Shown: positions 30,293 to 39,967 of the stretch, piece by piece
Layout of the letters: each line of letters starts with the position of its first letter
How positions within the stretch are numbered: the first letter of the stretch is position 1
NCBI GenBank assembly: GCA_009692265.1
Contig: SHZM01000025.1
Location: 1-44,899 of the forward strand
From: Gammaproteobacteria bacterium
GTDB taxonomy: Bacteria > Pseudomonadota > Gammaproteobacteria > Ga0077536
Reading direction: 5' to 3'
Length of the DNA stretch: 44,899 nucleotides
Notes under the pieces: model-generated
What the model was told of the DNA's origin: nothing
Databases searched by the model: none
What the model saw: only the letters and a program-made list of their open reading frames with translations
Program-made: the position numbers and the translations under genes

Positions 30293-30320
30293 CCTTAGGG
30301 AAATGTTAGTTCGATCACCA

Positions 30321-30350
30321 ACAGGCCCGCACGAGGCGGGCCTGTTTTTT
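30321..30350 (+). terminator. intrinsic terminator after dapE
   Basis: ACAGGCCCGC-ACGA-GGCGGGCCTGT is a strong GC-rich hairpin followed by a run of T. It closes the yciB-dapE operon. On the opposite strand the stem is preceded by A residues but not followed by T, so it is a poor terminator for isocitrate lyase. Confidence 0.9.
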
Positions 30351-30372
30351 CGGTACTAGCGCAGCAGCACGA

Positions 30373-31677
30373 CTAGTGCGACGCCGCCGCTTTGAATTGC
30401 TCTTCTTCGGTTGAACCGGTTAGAGCGGTGACCGAGGACTTACCACCCTGAATCACGGTGGTGACGTCGTCGAAATAACCCGCCCCGACTTCTTGCTGAT
30501 GACTTGCAAAGGTGTAACCGCGCTCGGCCGCGGCGAATTCCTTTTCCTGGACCATTTCTACGTAGGCCGTCATCCCCTTTTGCACGTACTTATGCGCGAG
30601 ATCGAACATGTTGTACCACATGTTATGAACGCCCGCTAAAGTGATGAACTGATACTTGTAACCCATCGCGCCGAGCTCACGCTGGAAGCGCGCGATCGTG
30701 GCGTCGTCGAGATTCTTCTTCCAATTGAATGATGGCGAGCAGTTGTACGCCAACAGTTGATCAGGGAACTGCTTTTTAATCGCTTCGGCGAAACGTTTCG
30801 CTTCGTCGAGATCCGGTACCGCGGTTTCGCACCACAGAAGATCGGCATAAGGCGCATAGGACAACCCGCGGTCGATCGCTTGGTCTAAACCCGCGCGCGT
30901 GACGTAGAGACCTTCCGCCGTCCGCTCGCCAGTCACAAACGGCTTATCACGCGTGTCGACATCAGAAGTGAGCAGGTTCGCAGCGTTCGCGTCTGTTCGG
31001 GCAAGCACTACTGTCGGCACATTCATGGTGTCCGCCGCCAAACGCGCGGCTACGAGTTTTTGGACAGCTTCCTGGGTTGGCACTAATACTTTGCCACCCA
31101 TGTGGCCGCATTTCTTCACAGACGCCAATTGGTCCTCGAAGTGCACCCCGGCGGCCCCGGCCTCGATCATATTCTTCATCAGTTCGAACGCATTCAAGAC
31201 ACCGCCGAAGCCAGCTTCCGCGTCCGCCACGATCGGGATGAAGTAGTCAATCTCTTGCGTGCCCTTTTTCGACCACTGAATCTCGTCGGCACGTTTGAAC
31301 GCGTTATTGATTCGACGCACAACCGTAGGGACAGAATTCACAGCGTATAGCGACTGATCTGGGTACATCGTTTCGCTAGTGTTGGCATCCGCAGCGACCT
31401 GCCATCCGGACAGATAAATTGCCTTCACACCGGCCTTCACTTGTTGCACCGCTTGGCCGCCCGTTAATGCGCCTAGACACGGAACAAATGCCTCCTCACT
31501 AACGAGTTTCCATAACTTCTCAGCGCCGCGCCGGGCGAGGGAATGTTCGATATGAATGCTGCCGCGTAACCGAATGACGTCTTCCGCGGAATAATCGCGA
31601 CGGATGCCTTTCCAGCGAGGATTGGTCGCCCACTCCTTTTTCAGTAACTCGACTTGATCCTTAAACGTTTGAGACAT
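30373..31677 (-). CDS. aceA: isocitrate lyase
   Basis: Splits isocitrate into glyoxylate and succinate, the first step of the glyoxylate bypass needed for growth on acetate and fatty acids. The active-site loop KKCGHMGGK and the segments VPCLGALTG and NCSPSFNW are clear. I use the second ATG (31677), which has AGGAG eight bases upstream; the ATG two codons earlier (31683) is too close to it. Length 434. No malate synthase gene is adjacent. Confidence 0.97.
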   Translation of the reverse strand: MSQTFKDQVELLKKEWATNPRWKGIRRDYSAEDVIRLRGSIHIEHSLARRGAEKLWKLVSEEAFVPCLGALTGGQAVQQVKAGVKAIYLSGWQVAADANTSETMYPDQSLYAVNSVPTVVRRINNAFKRADEIQWSKKGTQEIDYFIPIVADAEAGFGGVLNAFELMKNMIEAGAAGVHFEDQLASVKKCGHMGGKVLVPTQEAVQKLVAARLAADTMNVPTVVLARTDANAANLLTSDVDTRDKPFVTGERTAEGLYVTRAGLDQAIDRGLSYAPYADLLWCETAVPDLDEAKRFAEAIKKQFPDQLLAYNCSPSFNWKKNLDDATIARFQRELGAMGYKYQFITLAGVHNMWYNMFDLAHKYVQKGMTAYVEMVQEKEFAAAERGYTFASHQQEVGAGYFDDVTTVIQGGKSSVTALTGSTEEEQFKAAASH

Positions 31678-31690
31678 ATTCATTTCTCCT

Positions 31691-31722
31691 GCTGTTTACA
31701 GCATTCCGTAGGCATTCCGAAG
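31691..31722 (-). promoter_or_regulatory. candidate operator or leader structure upstream of aceA
   Basis: GCTGTTTACAGC (31691-31702) is a near-perfect palindrome directly before the aceA ribosome-binding site. It runs straight into two tandem copies of an 11-base unit, GCATTCCGTAG (31701-31711) and GCATTCCGAAG (31712-31722). Such repeats can be binding sites of a repressor or activator. The protein involved is unknown, and this is a reading of sequence shape only. Confidence 0.35.
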
Positions 31723-31802
31723 ACTAAGCCGAGGAATCTATCCCCCAACATCATTTTTTTTCAGTAAACAATTCTGTCGCGCAACTTGAACGCGAAATTT
31801 CC

Positions 31803-31949
31803 GTGCCTGGTGGAAGCTCGGAAAGGACGCAACACTTGCTGGATGCCCACCTGGACGGTCTCGATCGCAGCTCAGACCCGGGTCACGCCAAGATCGACAT
31901 GACGTTGCGGGGCGGCGAAGGTACGCTGCACCGCACCAACAGTCAATAA
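31803..31949 (+). CDS. possible small ORF of unknown function
   Basis: A 48-codon frame starting with GTG and ending in TAA. Codon choice is similar to the neighbouring genes, and the peptide is polar, with RSSDPGHAKIDMTLRGGEG. There is no clear ribosome-binding site and no family is recognised. It may be the end of a degraded gene or chance. Confidence 0.2.
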   Translation: MPGGSSERTQHLLDAHLDGLDRSSDPGHAKIDMTLRGGEGTLHRTNSQ

Positions 31950-32177
31950 CAAGGCGCTTGGCTTGGTTGCGAGGACAGGTTTTTTGCCTAGCGACCTTGC
32001 GCGCTTGGATATTGCGTTAATGCGCCTGGCCGCGCACTGTAGGATTCATGGTGGATTGTAGGTGGCGAGGCTGACTCGATCACGCAATTTTTATCTAGTC
32101 CGTCTCAATTGCGAATCTGCTTAGGTGTATTGAGGTGTGCTTTAGGCAATTGGTATCGCCGCTGGAATTTCCGCCCG

Positions 32178-32183
32178 TATAAT
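32178..32183 (+). promoter_or_regulatory. -10 box candidate of clpS
   Basis: A perfect TATAAT lies about 50 bases before the clpS ATG, giving a leader of ordinary length. The -35 region at the proper distance is poor, so the evidence is moderate. Confidence 0.4.
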
Positions 32184-32233
32184 CGGTCAACAGTAAACTT
32201 TATGTCGTGCAACCTGATCGCCGCCGATTACAT

Positions 32234-32554
32234 ATGACCAAGAAACCCGACCGAGAGCGCGACTCTGGCTTGGCGGTGCAAGAGGCACCGCCCAAAGTAA
32301 AGATCCCGCCCCTCTACAAAGTTGTGATGATTAACGACGACTACACGCCAATGGAGTTCGTGGTGCTAGTTCTGGAAAAATTCTTTTCGCTGGATCGCAC
32401 GAACGCGACGCGGGTTATGTTAGAAGTACACACTAGAGGAAAAGGAGTTTGCGGGGTGTTCATTCGCGAGATTGCCGAGACCAAGGCGGCACACGTCAAT
32501 GCCTACTCGCGCGAAAACCAACACCCCCTGCTGTGCACCTTAGAACTAGCCTAA
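32234..32554 (+). CDS. clpS: ATP-dependent Clp protease adaptor ClpS
   Basis: Delivers N-end-rule substrates to ClpAP. With the ATG at 32234 the N-degron pocket residues N34, D35, D36, M40 and H66 fall at the same numbers as in E. coli ClpS, which supports this start; the frame is open from a GTG at 32207. Length 106. It lies 40 bases before clpA, its partner. Confidence 0.97.
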   Translation: MTKKPDRERDSGLAVQEAPPKVKIPPLYKVVMINDDYTPMEFVVLVLEKFFSLDRTNATRVMLEVHTRGKGVCGVFIREIAETKAAHVNAYSRENQHPLLCTLELA

Positions 32555-32566
32555 AATAACCATTAA

Positions 32567-32579
32567 CCGCCAATGGCGG
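32567..32579 (+). promoter_or_regulatory. small hairpin before the clpA ribosome-binding site
   Basis: CCGCC-AAT-GGCGG forms a perfect five-pair stem in the 40-base gap between clpS and clpA. The following GGAGGTAGGAAGG is purine-rich, and its first bases overlap the right arm. The hairpin may limit or set the level of clpA translation relative to clpS. Inference from shape only. Confidence 0.35.
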
Positions 32580-32594
32580 AGGTAGGAAGGCACC

Positions 32595-34862
32595 GTGCTT
32601 AGTAAAGAACTTGAAATCACATTGAACCTGGCGTTTAAAGCAGCCCGTGAGCAACGTCACGAGTTCATGACAGTCGAGCATCTGCTTCTCGCCCTGCTCG
32701 ACAATCCAACTGCCGCCAAGGTACTGCGCGCCTGCGGCGGTGATTTGAATCAGTTGAGGCGACAACTCGTCGAGTTCATTCGCGAAAATTCGCCACTCCT
32801 ACCAGACGATGAGGAACGCGATACGCAACCGACTCTGGGCTTTCAGCGGGTGCTGCAGCGGGCGGTATTTCACGTTCAATCCTCCGGCAAGAAAGAAGTC
32901 ACTGGCGCCAATGTACTGGTCGCGATTTTCGGTGAACGCGAATCCCAGGCGGTCTACCTGCTGAATCAACAAAACATCGCGCGATTGGACGTCGTGAATT
33001 GCATTTCGCATGGGATATCGAAGGTTGATGACGAGAGTACAGGCGATTCGCCGTCCTCAACCGACGAGGAGGGCGAAAACGCGGAGGCTAGCAAAACCGC
33101 ACTTGACCAGTTCTGCACCAACCTTAACGAGCAAGCTCGCAAAGGCAAAATCGATCCGCTTATCGGGCGGCAGGACGAAATCGAACGGACGATTCAGATT
33201 CTGGTGCGCCGACGAAAAAACAATCCGTTGTATGTCGGTGAAGCTGGCGTCGGGAAAACCGCCATCGCAGAGGGGCTGGCGAAAAAAATCGTCGATAAAG
33301 ATATCCCCGAAATTCTTCAACACTCGGTGATCTATGCGCTCGATTTAGGCGCGTTGCTAGCCGGCACCAAGTATCGTGGCGATTTTGAGAAACGCCTCAA
33401 AGCGGTAATCACCCAGCTCAAGCGTGAACCAGGCGCCGTCCTTTTCATCGACGAAATCCACACCATCATCGGTGCTGGCGCGGCCTCTGGCGGCGTGATG
33501 GATGCCTCAAACTTGATTAAGCCGATGTTGGCATCTGGCGAGATCAAATGTATCGGATCGACGACTTACCAGGAGTACCGCGGGATTTTCGAGAAGGACC
33601 GCGCACTCTCACGCCGTTTTCAGAAAATTGATGTTGGCGAGCCGTCGGTCGACGAAGCGATTAAAATTCTGCAGGGTTTGAAGTCACGTTTCGAAGAACA
33701 CCACGATGTTAAATACACGAACCAAGCACTCCGCTCGGCGGTCGAGCTAACGAATCGATACATTAACGATCGCCATTTACCGGACAAAGCCATCGATATC
33801 ATCGACGAGGCGGGAGCTCGACAACGGCTGGCGCCCCCTTCGCGACGCAAAAAGACTGTCGGAACCTTTGAGATCGAAGAGATCGTCGCGAAGGTTGCGC
33901 GAATTCCACCCAAGACTGTCTCGACGTCGGATCGCGAAGTACTGCAGCACATCGAACGCGATTTGAAGATGGTTGTCTTTGGTCAGGACGAAGCGATCGG
34001 GACTCTGGCTGCCGCGATTAAGATGTCGCGCTCAGGCCTTGGCAATACCGAGAAACCTATTGGATCTTTCCTTTTCGCCGGCCCTACCGGAGTTGGGAAA
34101 ACGGAAGTAACGCGGCAGCTAGCACGGGTGATGGGTATTGAGTTAATTCGCTTCGATATGTCCGAGTACATGGAGCGCCATACGGTATCCCGATTGATCG
34201 GCGCGCCACCTGGCTATGTGGGCTATGACACTGGCGGCCTGCTCACGGAGGCTATCCACAAACAACCGCACGCTGTGTTGCTGCTCGACGAGATGGAAAA
34301 GGCGCATCCGGATGTTTTTAACGTGTTGCTGCAGGTCATGGACCACGGGACTTTGACGGACGCAAACGGCCGCAAGACCGATTTCCGCAACATCATCGTC
34401 GTTATGACAACCAATGCGGGCGCGGAGCGCATCAGCCGCGCTTCCATCGGGTTTTCGATCCAAGATCATTCCGGCGATGCCGGCGAAGCAATCAAACGCA
34501 CCTTTAGCCCTGAGTTCCGTAATCGACTCGATGCGATCATCCAATTTAAGGCACTGGATGCGGTCACGATCAGCCATGTAGTGGATAAATTCCTGGTCGA
34601 GCTTGAAAGTCAGTTAGATGGAAAAAAGGTGACACTCGAAGTTGATCAGGACGCTCGAGTATGGCTCGCTGAAAACGGCTATGACCCGCAGATGGGCGCT
34701 CGTCCAATGGCTCGTCTGATCCGCGAGAAGATCAAAAAGGCGCTCGCCGAAGAACTCCTGTTTGGTCGCCTGACAAGCGGCGGTCACGTCATCGTCACAG
34801 TCCGCGACGCTGATCTGGCCGTGGATATCGAGGTTAATGAAAAAGTAACCGGCGCTGTGTAG
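32595..34862 (+). CDS. clpA: ATP-dependent Clp protease ATPase subunit ClpA
   Basis: A hexameric AAA+ unfoldase that feeds ClpP. The N-domain (1-140) has [14 protein letters not shown]; the first ATPase domain has Walker A GEAGVGKT at 215-222; the second has GPTGVGKT near 496. The short acidic linker [19 protein letters not shown] lies at about 146-164. Length 755 is normal. It starts with GTG after a good purine-rich ribosome-binding site. Confidence 0.97.
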   Translation: MLSKELEITLNLAFKAAREQRHEFMTVEHLLLALLDNPTAAKVLRACGGDLNQLRRQLVEFIRENSPLLPDDEERDTQPTLGFQRVLQRAVFHVQSSGKKEVTGANVLVAIFGERESQAVYLLNQQNIARLDVVNCISHGISKVDDESTGDSPSSTDEEGENAEASKTALDQFCTNLNEQARKGKIDPLIGRQDEIERTIQILVRRRKNNPLYVGEAGVGKTAIAEGLAKKIVDKDIPEILQHSVIYALDLGALLAGTKYRGDFEKRLKAVITQLKREPGAVLFIDEIHTIIGAGAASGGVMDASNLIKPMLASGEIKCIGSTTYQEYRGIFEKDRALSRRFQKIDVGEPSVDEAIKILQGLKSRFEEHHDVKYTNQALRSAVELTNRYINDRHLPDKAIDIIDEAGARQRLAPPSRRKKTVGTFEIEEIVAKVARIPPKTVSTSDREVLQHIERDLKMVVFGQDEAIGTLAAAIKMSRSGLGNTEKPIGSFLFAGPTGVGKTEVTRQLARVMGIELIRFDMSEYMERHTVSRLIGAPPGYVGYDTGGLLTEAIHKQPHAVLLLDEMEKAHPDVFNVLLQVMDHGTLTDANGRKTDFRNIIVVMTTNAGAERISRASIGFSIQDHSGDAGEAIKRTFSPEFRNRLDAIIQFKALDAVTISHVVDKFLVELESQLDGKKVTLEVDQDARVWLAENGYDPQMGARPMARLIREKIKKALAEELLFGRLTSGGHVIVTVRDADLAVDIEVNEKVTGAV

Positions 34863-34874
34863 GGTTCCGAACGA

Positions 34875-35399
34875 GTGGTACAGAATCATATCCAAGTCGG
34901 ACCAACCACCTTTCGAGAGTCGTTCGGGCGCTATTTCGAAGATTTCGAGGTTGGCCACACCTACCAACACCGGCCGGGTCGCACGGTAACTGAGACCGAC
35001 AATATTTGGTTTACGTTGCTGACGATGAACACTCACCCGCTACATTTTGATAATGAATACGCGGCAGCCTCTGAATTCGGGCGCGCTTTAGTCAACAGTA
35101 CTTTTACCGTTGCCCTCGTCGCGGGGATGAGCGTCAGCGACGTCAGCCAAAAGGCCATCGCAAACTTAGGATGGAAGGAAATCAAACTTCCCGCACCCGT
35201 TTTTGTGGGCGACACTCTGTACGCGGAATCGCAAGTTCTGGACAAGCGCGAGTCGAATTCACGACCGACCGCGGGTTTAGTCACCGTGAAAACCTTCGGA
35301 AAAAAGTCCGACGGTACGGTGGTATGCGAATTCGACCGGACGATGCTGATCCCGAAACGCGGTCACGGTGTCGAAGATAGGCTTGAAGCCACGCCTTGA
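34875..35399 (+). CDS. MaoC-like (R)-enoyl-CoA hydratase family protein
   Basis: A hot-dog-fold hydratase of 174 residues. The motif NTHPLHFDNEYAAASEFGR resembles the hydratase-2 site, where an Asp and a His act on trans-2-enoyl-CoA. FEDFEVGHTYQHRPGRTVTE is a usual beginning. It could act in fatty acid, mesaconate-type or polyhydroxyalkanoate metabolism; the substrate cannot be told. It starts with GTG 12 bases after clpA, so it may share its transcript. Confidence 0.85.
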   Translation: MVQNHIQVGPTTFRESFGRYFEDFEVGHTYQHRPGRTVTETDNIWFTLLTMNTHPLHFDNEYAAASEFGRALVNSTFTVALVAGMSVSDVSQKAIANLGWKEIKLPAPVFVGDTLYAESQVLDKRESNSRPTAGLVTVKTFGKKSDGTVVCEFDRTMLIPKRGHGVEDRLEATP

Positions 35400-35421
35400 G
35401 GAATTGTCGACATAATGTTGG

Positions 35422-35572
35422 TGCGTACTTAAGGGAATTTCGATATTCGATCAAGGCGATGATGGCAAGGCACAACCGAGAGAAAAAGCGCAGTTTACAG
35501 AGGGTAAATGAGCATTTTGAGTGCGGTTGTAACGCATTCAGCGCGCCTTCAGCGAATTTATAGAGATGCGCT
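35422..35572. repeat. candidate miniature repeat element between the MaoC gene and argA
   Basis: About 150 bases with no coding potential. The ends look like imperfect inverted copies: the left end begins TGCGTACTT and contains GGAATTTCG, and the right end, read backwards, begins AGCGCATCT and contains AAATTCG. Inside lies an inverted pair around CAGTTTAC and GTAAATGAG. The A/T-richness differs from that of the neighbours, and the right end abuts the argA stop codon. It may be a dispersed non-autonomous repeat, but no second copy occurs in this window. Confidence 0.35.
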
Positions 35573-36903
35573 TAACTCGAAGTCGGATTCAGGTTTTTTG
35601 TGAGTACCTGCGAATTTCTTTGATAGTTGTACAGCGCCTGCCGCTGCATGGGCAGGGTTTCCAAATTCGCTCGCAAGTAGCCGTGTTCTTGAAACCAATG
35701 TGTCGCTTGGGTGGTCAAGACAAACGTATTCACTAAGCCGAGCCCCATTGCGCGCTGTTCCAACGCCGCCAGCAAAGCCCCTCCAAACCCGTGTCTCCGA
35801 TACTGTGAATCTACTGCAATACCGGCGATTTCACCCGCGGCTTCACTCTGGAACGGATATAACGCTCCGCACGCGACGGTTGCGCCGTCACGCACTACAA
35901 CGATGAATCGCTCGATCTCCGTTTCGAGCTTTTCGCGTGAACGTTTAACCAAGGTCCCTTCGGCTTCGAGTGGTTCCAACAGCTCTAAAATGCCGCCAAC
36001 ATCTTCGATCGTCGCGGTTCGCAGCTGGTCGAAGGGGGTGTTACTAATTAAAGTCCCACTCCCGTCGCGCGTGAACAATTCAAGCAACAATGCGCCGTCG
36101 CTGTCATCGACAATATGCACCCGCTCGACGCCGAACTGACAGGCGCGAACGGCGTTCGCTAACACCTGCGAGCTGGCGGGCGTCGCGCGCTGCAATTCGC
36201 GCGCTTCGCGCTGGGTCAGCTGTCGAACGAGCCTACCGGTGCTGTCAACGATTGCACCGCCGTGTCGAAGTACGATTAGTTTACTGGCCTTCAATTCTCC
36301 GGCGACCGAGGTCGCCAGATCCAACGCATTCAAGCTAAACATTTCGCCGGTCGAGGAGTAGCCAAGCGGCGATATTAGCGCCAGATCCGAATGCTCGAGA
36401 TGGGAGGTGATCATAAGCGCATCGATGCGGCGTATCTCCCCGGTGAATTGCAGATCCACACCTGCTATCACACCAGCGGGCCTCGCCGTCACATAGTTGC
36501 CCCCAACAATGCGAATCGGAGCACTGCCGAGGGGTCTGATCCGTGTGGCATGGGCGAATTGGGTTTCTAAAGCGTAGCGTGTGGCCGCAGTTGCCTCTTT
36601 TACGTGAGAGAGCATAGCCGAGTCAGTCACGCGCAGATGGCCAACCCATTGACTCTCAAGACCAGCAGCCCGCAGCCGTAAATCGACCTGCGGACGGGTG
36701 CCATGAACCACAACAAGCTTCACACCGATACCAATCAGAAGCGTTAAGTCCTGAATTAGATGAGCTAACCTGGGATTGGCGACTAGCTCGCCGTCGAGGT
36801 ACACCACAAACGTATGACCCCGATGCGCACGCATGTAGGGCGAAGCGTCGCGCATCCATTGCACAAAAGATGTCGGTTCGGGATCTCGCGAAGTGCTATT
36901 CAT
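35572..36903 (-). CDS. argA: N-acetylglutamate synthase (kinase-like plus GNAT domains)
   Basis: Makes N-acetylglutamate, the first step of arginine synthesis, and is usually inhibited by arginine. The N-terminal two-thirds is an amino-acid-kinase fold (VVVHGTRPQVDLRL, GGNYVTARP); the C-terminal third is a GNAT acetyltransferase with IAVDSQYRRHGFGGALLAALE as the acetyl-CoA loop. From the ATG at 36903 it has 443 residues, the same as E. coli ArgA. It diverges from ilvD over 189 bases that hold both promoters. Confidence 0.95.
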   Translation of the reverse strand: MNSTSRDPEPTSFVQWMRDASPYMRAHRGHTFVVYLDGELVANPRLAHLIQDLTLLIGIGVKLVVVHGTRPQVDLRLRAAGLESQWVGHLRVTDSAMLSHVKEATAATRYALETQFAHATRIRPLGSAPIRIVGGNYVTARPAGVIAGVDLQFTGEIRRIDALMITSHLEHSDLALISPLGYSSTGEMFSLNALDLATSVAGELKASKLIVLRHGGAIVDSTGRLVRQLTQREARELQRATPASSQVLANAVRACQFGVERVHIVDDSDGALLLELFTRDGSGTLISNTPFDQLRTATIEDVGGILELLEPLEAEGTLVKRSREKLETEIERFIVVVRDGATVACGALYPFQSEAAGEIAGIAVDSQYRRHGFGGALLAALEQRAMGLGLVNTFVLTTQATHWFQEHGYLRANLETLPMQRQALYNYQRNSQVLTKNLNPTSS

Positions 36904-37092
36904 TACCGCGTGACTATCTCGGAAATTCGACTCGCGGGGTCGCGTGCCAGTCCAAATGCATTCTACACAAGGCTTCGTGTGCACGCCGGGTACTTCGACG
37001 ACACGGCGGTCAACCGGTATTATGTTGGTCCATCAAGAACCTTAACGACGTGGCACGCGGCATGTCGGTAGAAGACTATCCGGGAGTCCACC

Positions 37093-38772
37093 ATGACTAA
37101 GCAATTGAACCGTTACAGCGCAAGAATTACTCAACCTCGCTCGCAGGGTGCATCGCAAGCGATGCTCTACGCAACTGGGTTATCGCGGGCCGATCTAGAT
37201 AAGCCCCAAGTCGGTATTGCGAGTGTGTGGTTCGAAGGGAATCCCTGCAACATGCACCTCCTCGAGCTAGCCGAGAGCGTGAAAGCAGGTGTTGAAGCCG
37301 CCAGAATGGTCGGGATGCGCTTCAACACGATCGGTGTAAGCGATGGGATTTCCATGGGGACTGACGGTATGAGTTTTTCGTTGCAATCTCGCGAAATAAT
37401 CGCCGACTCGATCGAGACGATCATGGGTAGCCAGTGGTACGACGCTAACATCTCGCTCCCGGGCTGCGACAAAAATATGCCAGGCTGTTTGATCGCGATG
37501 GCTCGCTTAAATCGACCTTCGCTGATGGTCTATGGCGGCACTATTAAGCCGGGCCATTCGCGCGGAGAGACGCTCGATATCGTCTCCGCTTTTCAATGCT
37601 ACGGTGCCTATCTCGCCGGCACGATCACTGACGCGCGACGTGAAGAGATTGTCCGCAACGCGTGCCCAGGGGCCGGCGCGTGTGGCGGCATGTATACCGC
37701 GAATACGATGGCCTCGGCGATTGAAGCGATGGGTATGTGCTTACCTTACAGCTCTTCGACTCCGGCAGTGGATCCCCTGAAGCGGGAAGAGTGTTTCAAG
37801 GCCGGCGCGGCCATCCAACTCTTGATCGAACGCGATATCAAACCGCGCGACATCATGACGCGAGCGGCCTTCGAAAATGCGATGGTGGTTGTGACTGTCC
37901 TCGGCGGATCGACCAATGCGGTGCTGCATTTGCTCGCGATGGCGCGTGCGGCCGGAGTCACACTAACGTTGGACGACTTCCAGGCAGTCACGGATCGCAC
38001 GCCGTTTCTCGCCGATCTCAAACCGAGCGGTCGTTTCGTGATGGAGGATGTGCAGAGAATTGGCGGAATCCCCGCCGTCATGAAATATCTGCTCCAACAC
38101 AAGATGCTCGACGGTAGTTGCTTAACATGCACCGGCAAAACCATCGCGGAGAATCTCGCAGACTTGCCCGGCTTACCAGAAGGCCAAGAAGTGATCCGCC
38201 CGCTGACGAACCCGATCAAGGCGACTGGTCATATCCAAATATTGAAGGGGAACCTGGCGCCCGAAGGATCCGTGGCAAAAATCACGGGCAAAGAGGGCCT
38301 GACGTTCACGGGTCCTGCGAAAGTTTACGATTCCGAAGAACTCATGCTCGCGGCGTTGGAACACAAGGAAATCGTAAAAGGTGATGTAATTGTCATCCGA
38401 TATGAAGGGCCGCAGGGAGGCCCCGGGATGCCTGAAATGCTGACTCCCACGTCAGCGCTAATGGGAGTAGGCCTGGGTAATGACGTTGCATTAATTACTG
38501 ACGGTCGTTTCTCCGGTGGTTCGCACGGCTTCTTGGTCGGGCACGTGGTGCCCGAAGCCCAACTAGGAGGTCCGATCGCACTGCTCCAAAATGGAGACCG
38601 AATTACGATCGATGCCGAAACGCACCGACTCGATGTCGCGTTAAGTGAGCAGGAACTCGCGAACCGTCGAGCAGGCTGGGTGATGCCGCCTTATAAGGCG
38701 ACGCAAGGCACGCTGTATAAATTCATAAAGACCGTGAAATCGGCTACAGAGGGATGTGTTACCGACGGATAG
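37093..38772 (+). CDS. ilvD: dihydroxyacid dehydratase
   Basis: Dehydrates dihydroxy-isovalerate and -methylvalerate in valine, isoleucine and leucine synthesis, using an iron-sulfur cluster. Cluster cysteines lie in [24 protein letters not shown] and [22 protein letters not shown] and [12 protein letters not shown] are family signatures. Length 559 is the short type. GGGAG lies six bases before the ATG. Confidence 0.96.
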   Translation: MTKQLNRYSARITQPRSQGASQAMLYATGLSRADLDKPQVGIASVWFEGNPCNMHLLELAESVKAGVEAARMVGMRFNTIGVSDGISMGTDGMSFSLQSREIIADSIETIMGSQWYDANISLPGCDKNMPGCLIAMARLNRPSLMVYGGTIKPGHSRGETLDIVSAFQCYGAYLAGTITDARREEIVRNACPGAGACGGMYTANTMASAIEAMGMCLPYSSSTPAVDPLKREECFKAGAAIQLLIERDIKPRDIMTRAAFENAMVVVTVLGGSTNAVLHLLAMARAAGVTLTLDDFQAVTDRTPFLADLKPSGRFVMEDVQRIGGIPAVMKYLLQHKMLDGSCLTCTGKTIAENLADLPGLPEGQEVIRPLTNPIKATGHIQILKGNLAPEGSVAKITGKEGLTFTGPAKVYDSEELMLAALEHKEIVKGDVIVIRYEGPQGGPGMPEMLTPTSALMGVGLGNDVALITDGRFSGGSHGFLVGHVVPEAQLGGPIALLQNGDRITIDAETHRLDVALSEQELANRRAGWVMPPYKATQGTLYKFIKTVKSATEGCVTDG

Positions 38773-38803
38773 ACTCGGGGGCCCGCCCAGTCGACAACAC
38801 CAC

Positions 38804-39427
38804 CTACATGATTTTCTTGTAATCGTTGTAGTACTTTAGAACTCGCCGAACGTAGGTTTGGGTTTCAACGTAGGGAGGGATACGGCGACCGTAGTTCAAC
38901 ACCGCGTTTTCTCCAGCGTTGTAAGCCGCAATCGCCAGGACTAAGTCGTTATCAAACATCCCTAACAGATCCCTCAGATAGCGTGTCCCGCCCGAGATAT
39001 TAGAGTTGGGATCCTCCCGATTAGTAACACCGTAACGCGCTGCTGTTTGTGGCATCAATTGCATCAGTCCGACCGCGCCGGCCGTCGAAATCGCGTTCGG
39101 ATCGTAGGCGGATTCAGCTGTAATCACAGCGTGTACCAATGCCGTGGGTAACTTCTGGTTTTTTGCGGCCACCTCTATCGTCTTGCTGAATCGTTCGCGA
39201 TTCGCGGCAAGCGCGCGGTAGTTGATCGAACCGCCACCGACGCGTGATTCAGACCACCCTTTCCAGGTTTTAACTAGTCGCTTGTAGCCGGTATGTGCTG
39301 GCCGATCGGTTAAATACACTCGGCCGTACTTGTCGACATATTTATAAATATCGGCGCCAGCCACGAACGGCAGCACAATGAGAAGCGCCACACCAAGCAG
39401 GCATAATAGGCGTATAACCTTTGACAT
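38804..39427 (-). CDS. lytic murein transglycosylase (SLT domain) with DUF4124
   Basis: A secreted peptidoglycan-cleaving enzyme. A signal peptide (about 1-25, ending VAGA) is followed by a DUF4124 module, DIYKYVDKYGRVYLTDRP, and an SLT domain from about 80. The catalytic glutamate is residue 105 in ITAESAYDP; GAVGLMQLMPQTA and AIAAYNAGENAV complete the lysozyme-like fold. Length 207. It is convergent with ilvD. Confidence 0.93.
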   Translation of the reverse strand: MSKVIRLLCLLGVALLIVLPFVAGADIYKYVDKYGRVYLTDRPAHTGYKRLVKTWKGWSESRVGGGSINYRALAANRERFSKTIEVAAKNQKLPTALVHAVITAESAYDPNAISTAGAVGLMQLMPQTAARYGVTNREDPNSNISGGTRYLRDLLGMFDNDLVLAIAAYNAGENAVLNYGRRIPPYVETQTYVRRVLKYYNDYKKIM

Positions 39428-39474
39428 TTCTGGGCGTTAAACTCGTTTTCTAATGTCAAATTCAGAATAGTTAT

Positions 39475-39951
39475 TTAACTATATGATAAATATTCAATTA
39501 ATGCGAGAAAAAATCCGGCCGCGACTCCGGCCAGCAAATCGTCTGCCATGATCCCAAAACCTCCGGACAGCCGCCGATCCGCCAGCCCAATAGGACCCGG
39601 CTTTGCGATATCAAAGACCCTAAACAAGATAAACCCACCTGCCACCGATACCGGTATCGCCGTACCGCAGCCCAAGGTCACCAGCATCCCTACAATTTCG
39701 TCCCACACAATGGCCGGGTGATCCTTGACGCCTAAAGCGATACCAGCGCGGGCGCACAATGGCACACCAACGGCAAAAAGTACCCCAACCAACAGCCAAT
39801 ATCGGGCGGGATCGAGATACGACATCGGAATATAAACCCCGACGCCAACAACAGAACCCCAAGTGCCCGGGGCCACCCGCAATAGTCCAGCACCCGCGCC
39901 GAAAGCAAGAAAATGCCCAGGGTCACGCAGCATTTTCAATGGCACGCGCAT
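39475..39951 (-). CDS. pgpA: phosphatidylglycerophosphatase A
   Basis: A small membrane phosphatase removing phosphate from phosphatidylglycerophosphate in phosphatidylglycerol synthesis. RVAPGTWGSVVG, KDHPAIVWDEIVGML and the segment FRVFDIAKPGPIGLADRRL, followed by GFGIMADDLLAG, are diagnostic. The ATG at 39951 gives 158 residues; the frame extends upstream into the VKOR gene but looks unrelated. It is 16 bases downstream of the VKOR-thioredoxin gene. Confidence 0.93.
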   Translation of the reverse strand: MRVPLKMLRDPGHFLAFGAGAGLLRVAPGTWGSVVGVGVYIPMSYLDPARYWLLVGVLFAVGVPLCARAGIALGVKDHPAIVWDEIVGMLVTLGCGTAIPVSVAGGFILFRVFDIAKPGPIGLADRRLSGGFGIMADDLLAGVAAGFFLALIEYLSYS

Positions 39952-39967
39952 GGAGGCTGATGGAGCG

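Larger units (their letters stand above)
31723..32206. other. gene-poor stretch between aceA and clpS
   Basis: No convincing protein family is seen here. On the plus strand a GTG-initiated frame at 31803-31949 (48 codons) has a reasonable codon mix and could be a small protein or a gene remnant. At 31965-31996 GGTTGC and GCGACC can form a weak hairpin around a T run, which might be an RNA structure. The right end carries the clpS -10 box. Confidence 0.4.
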
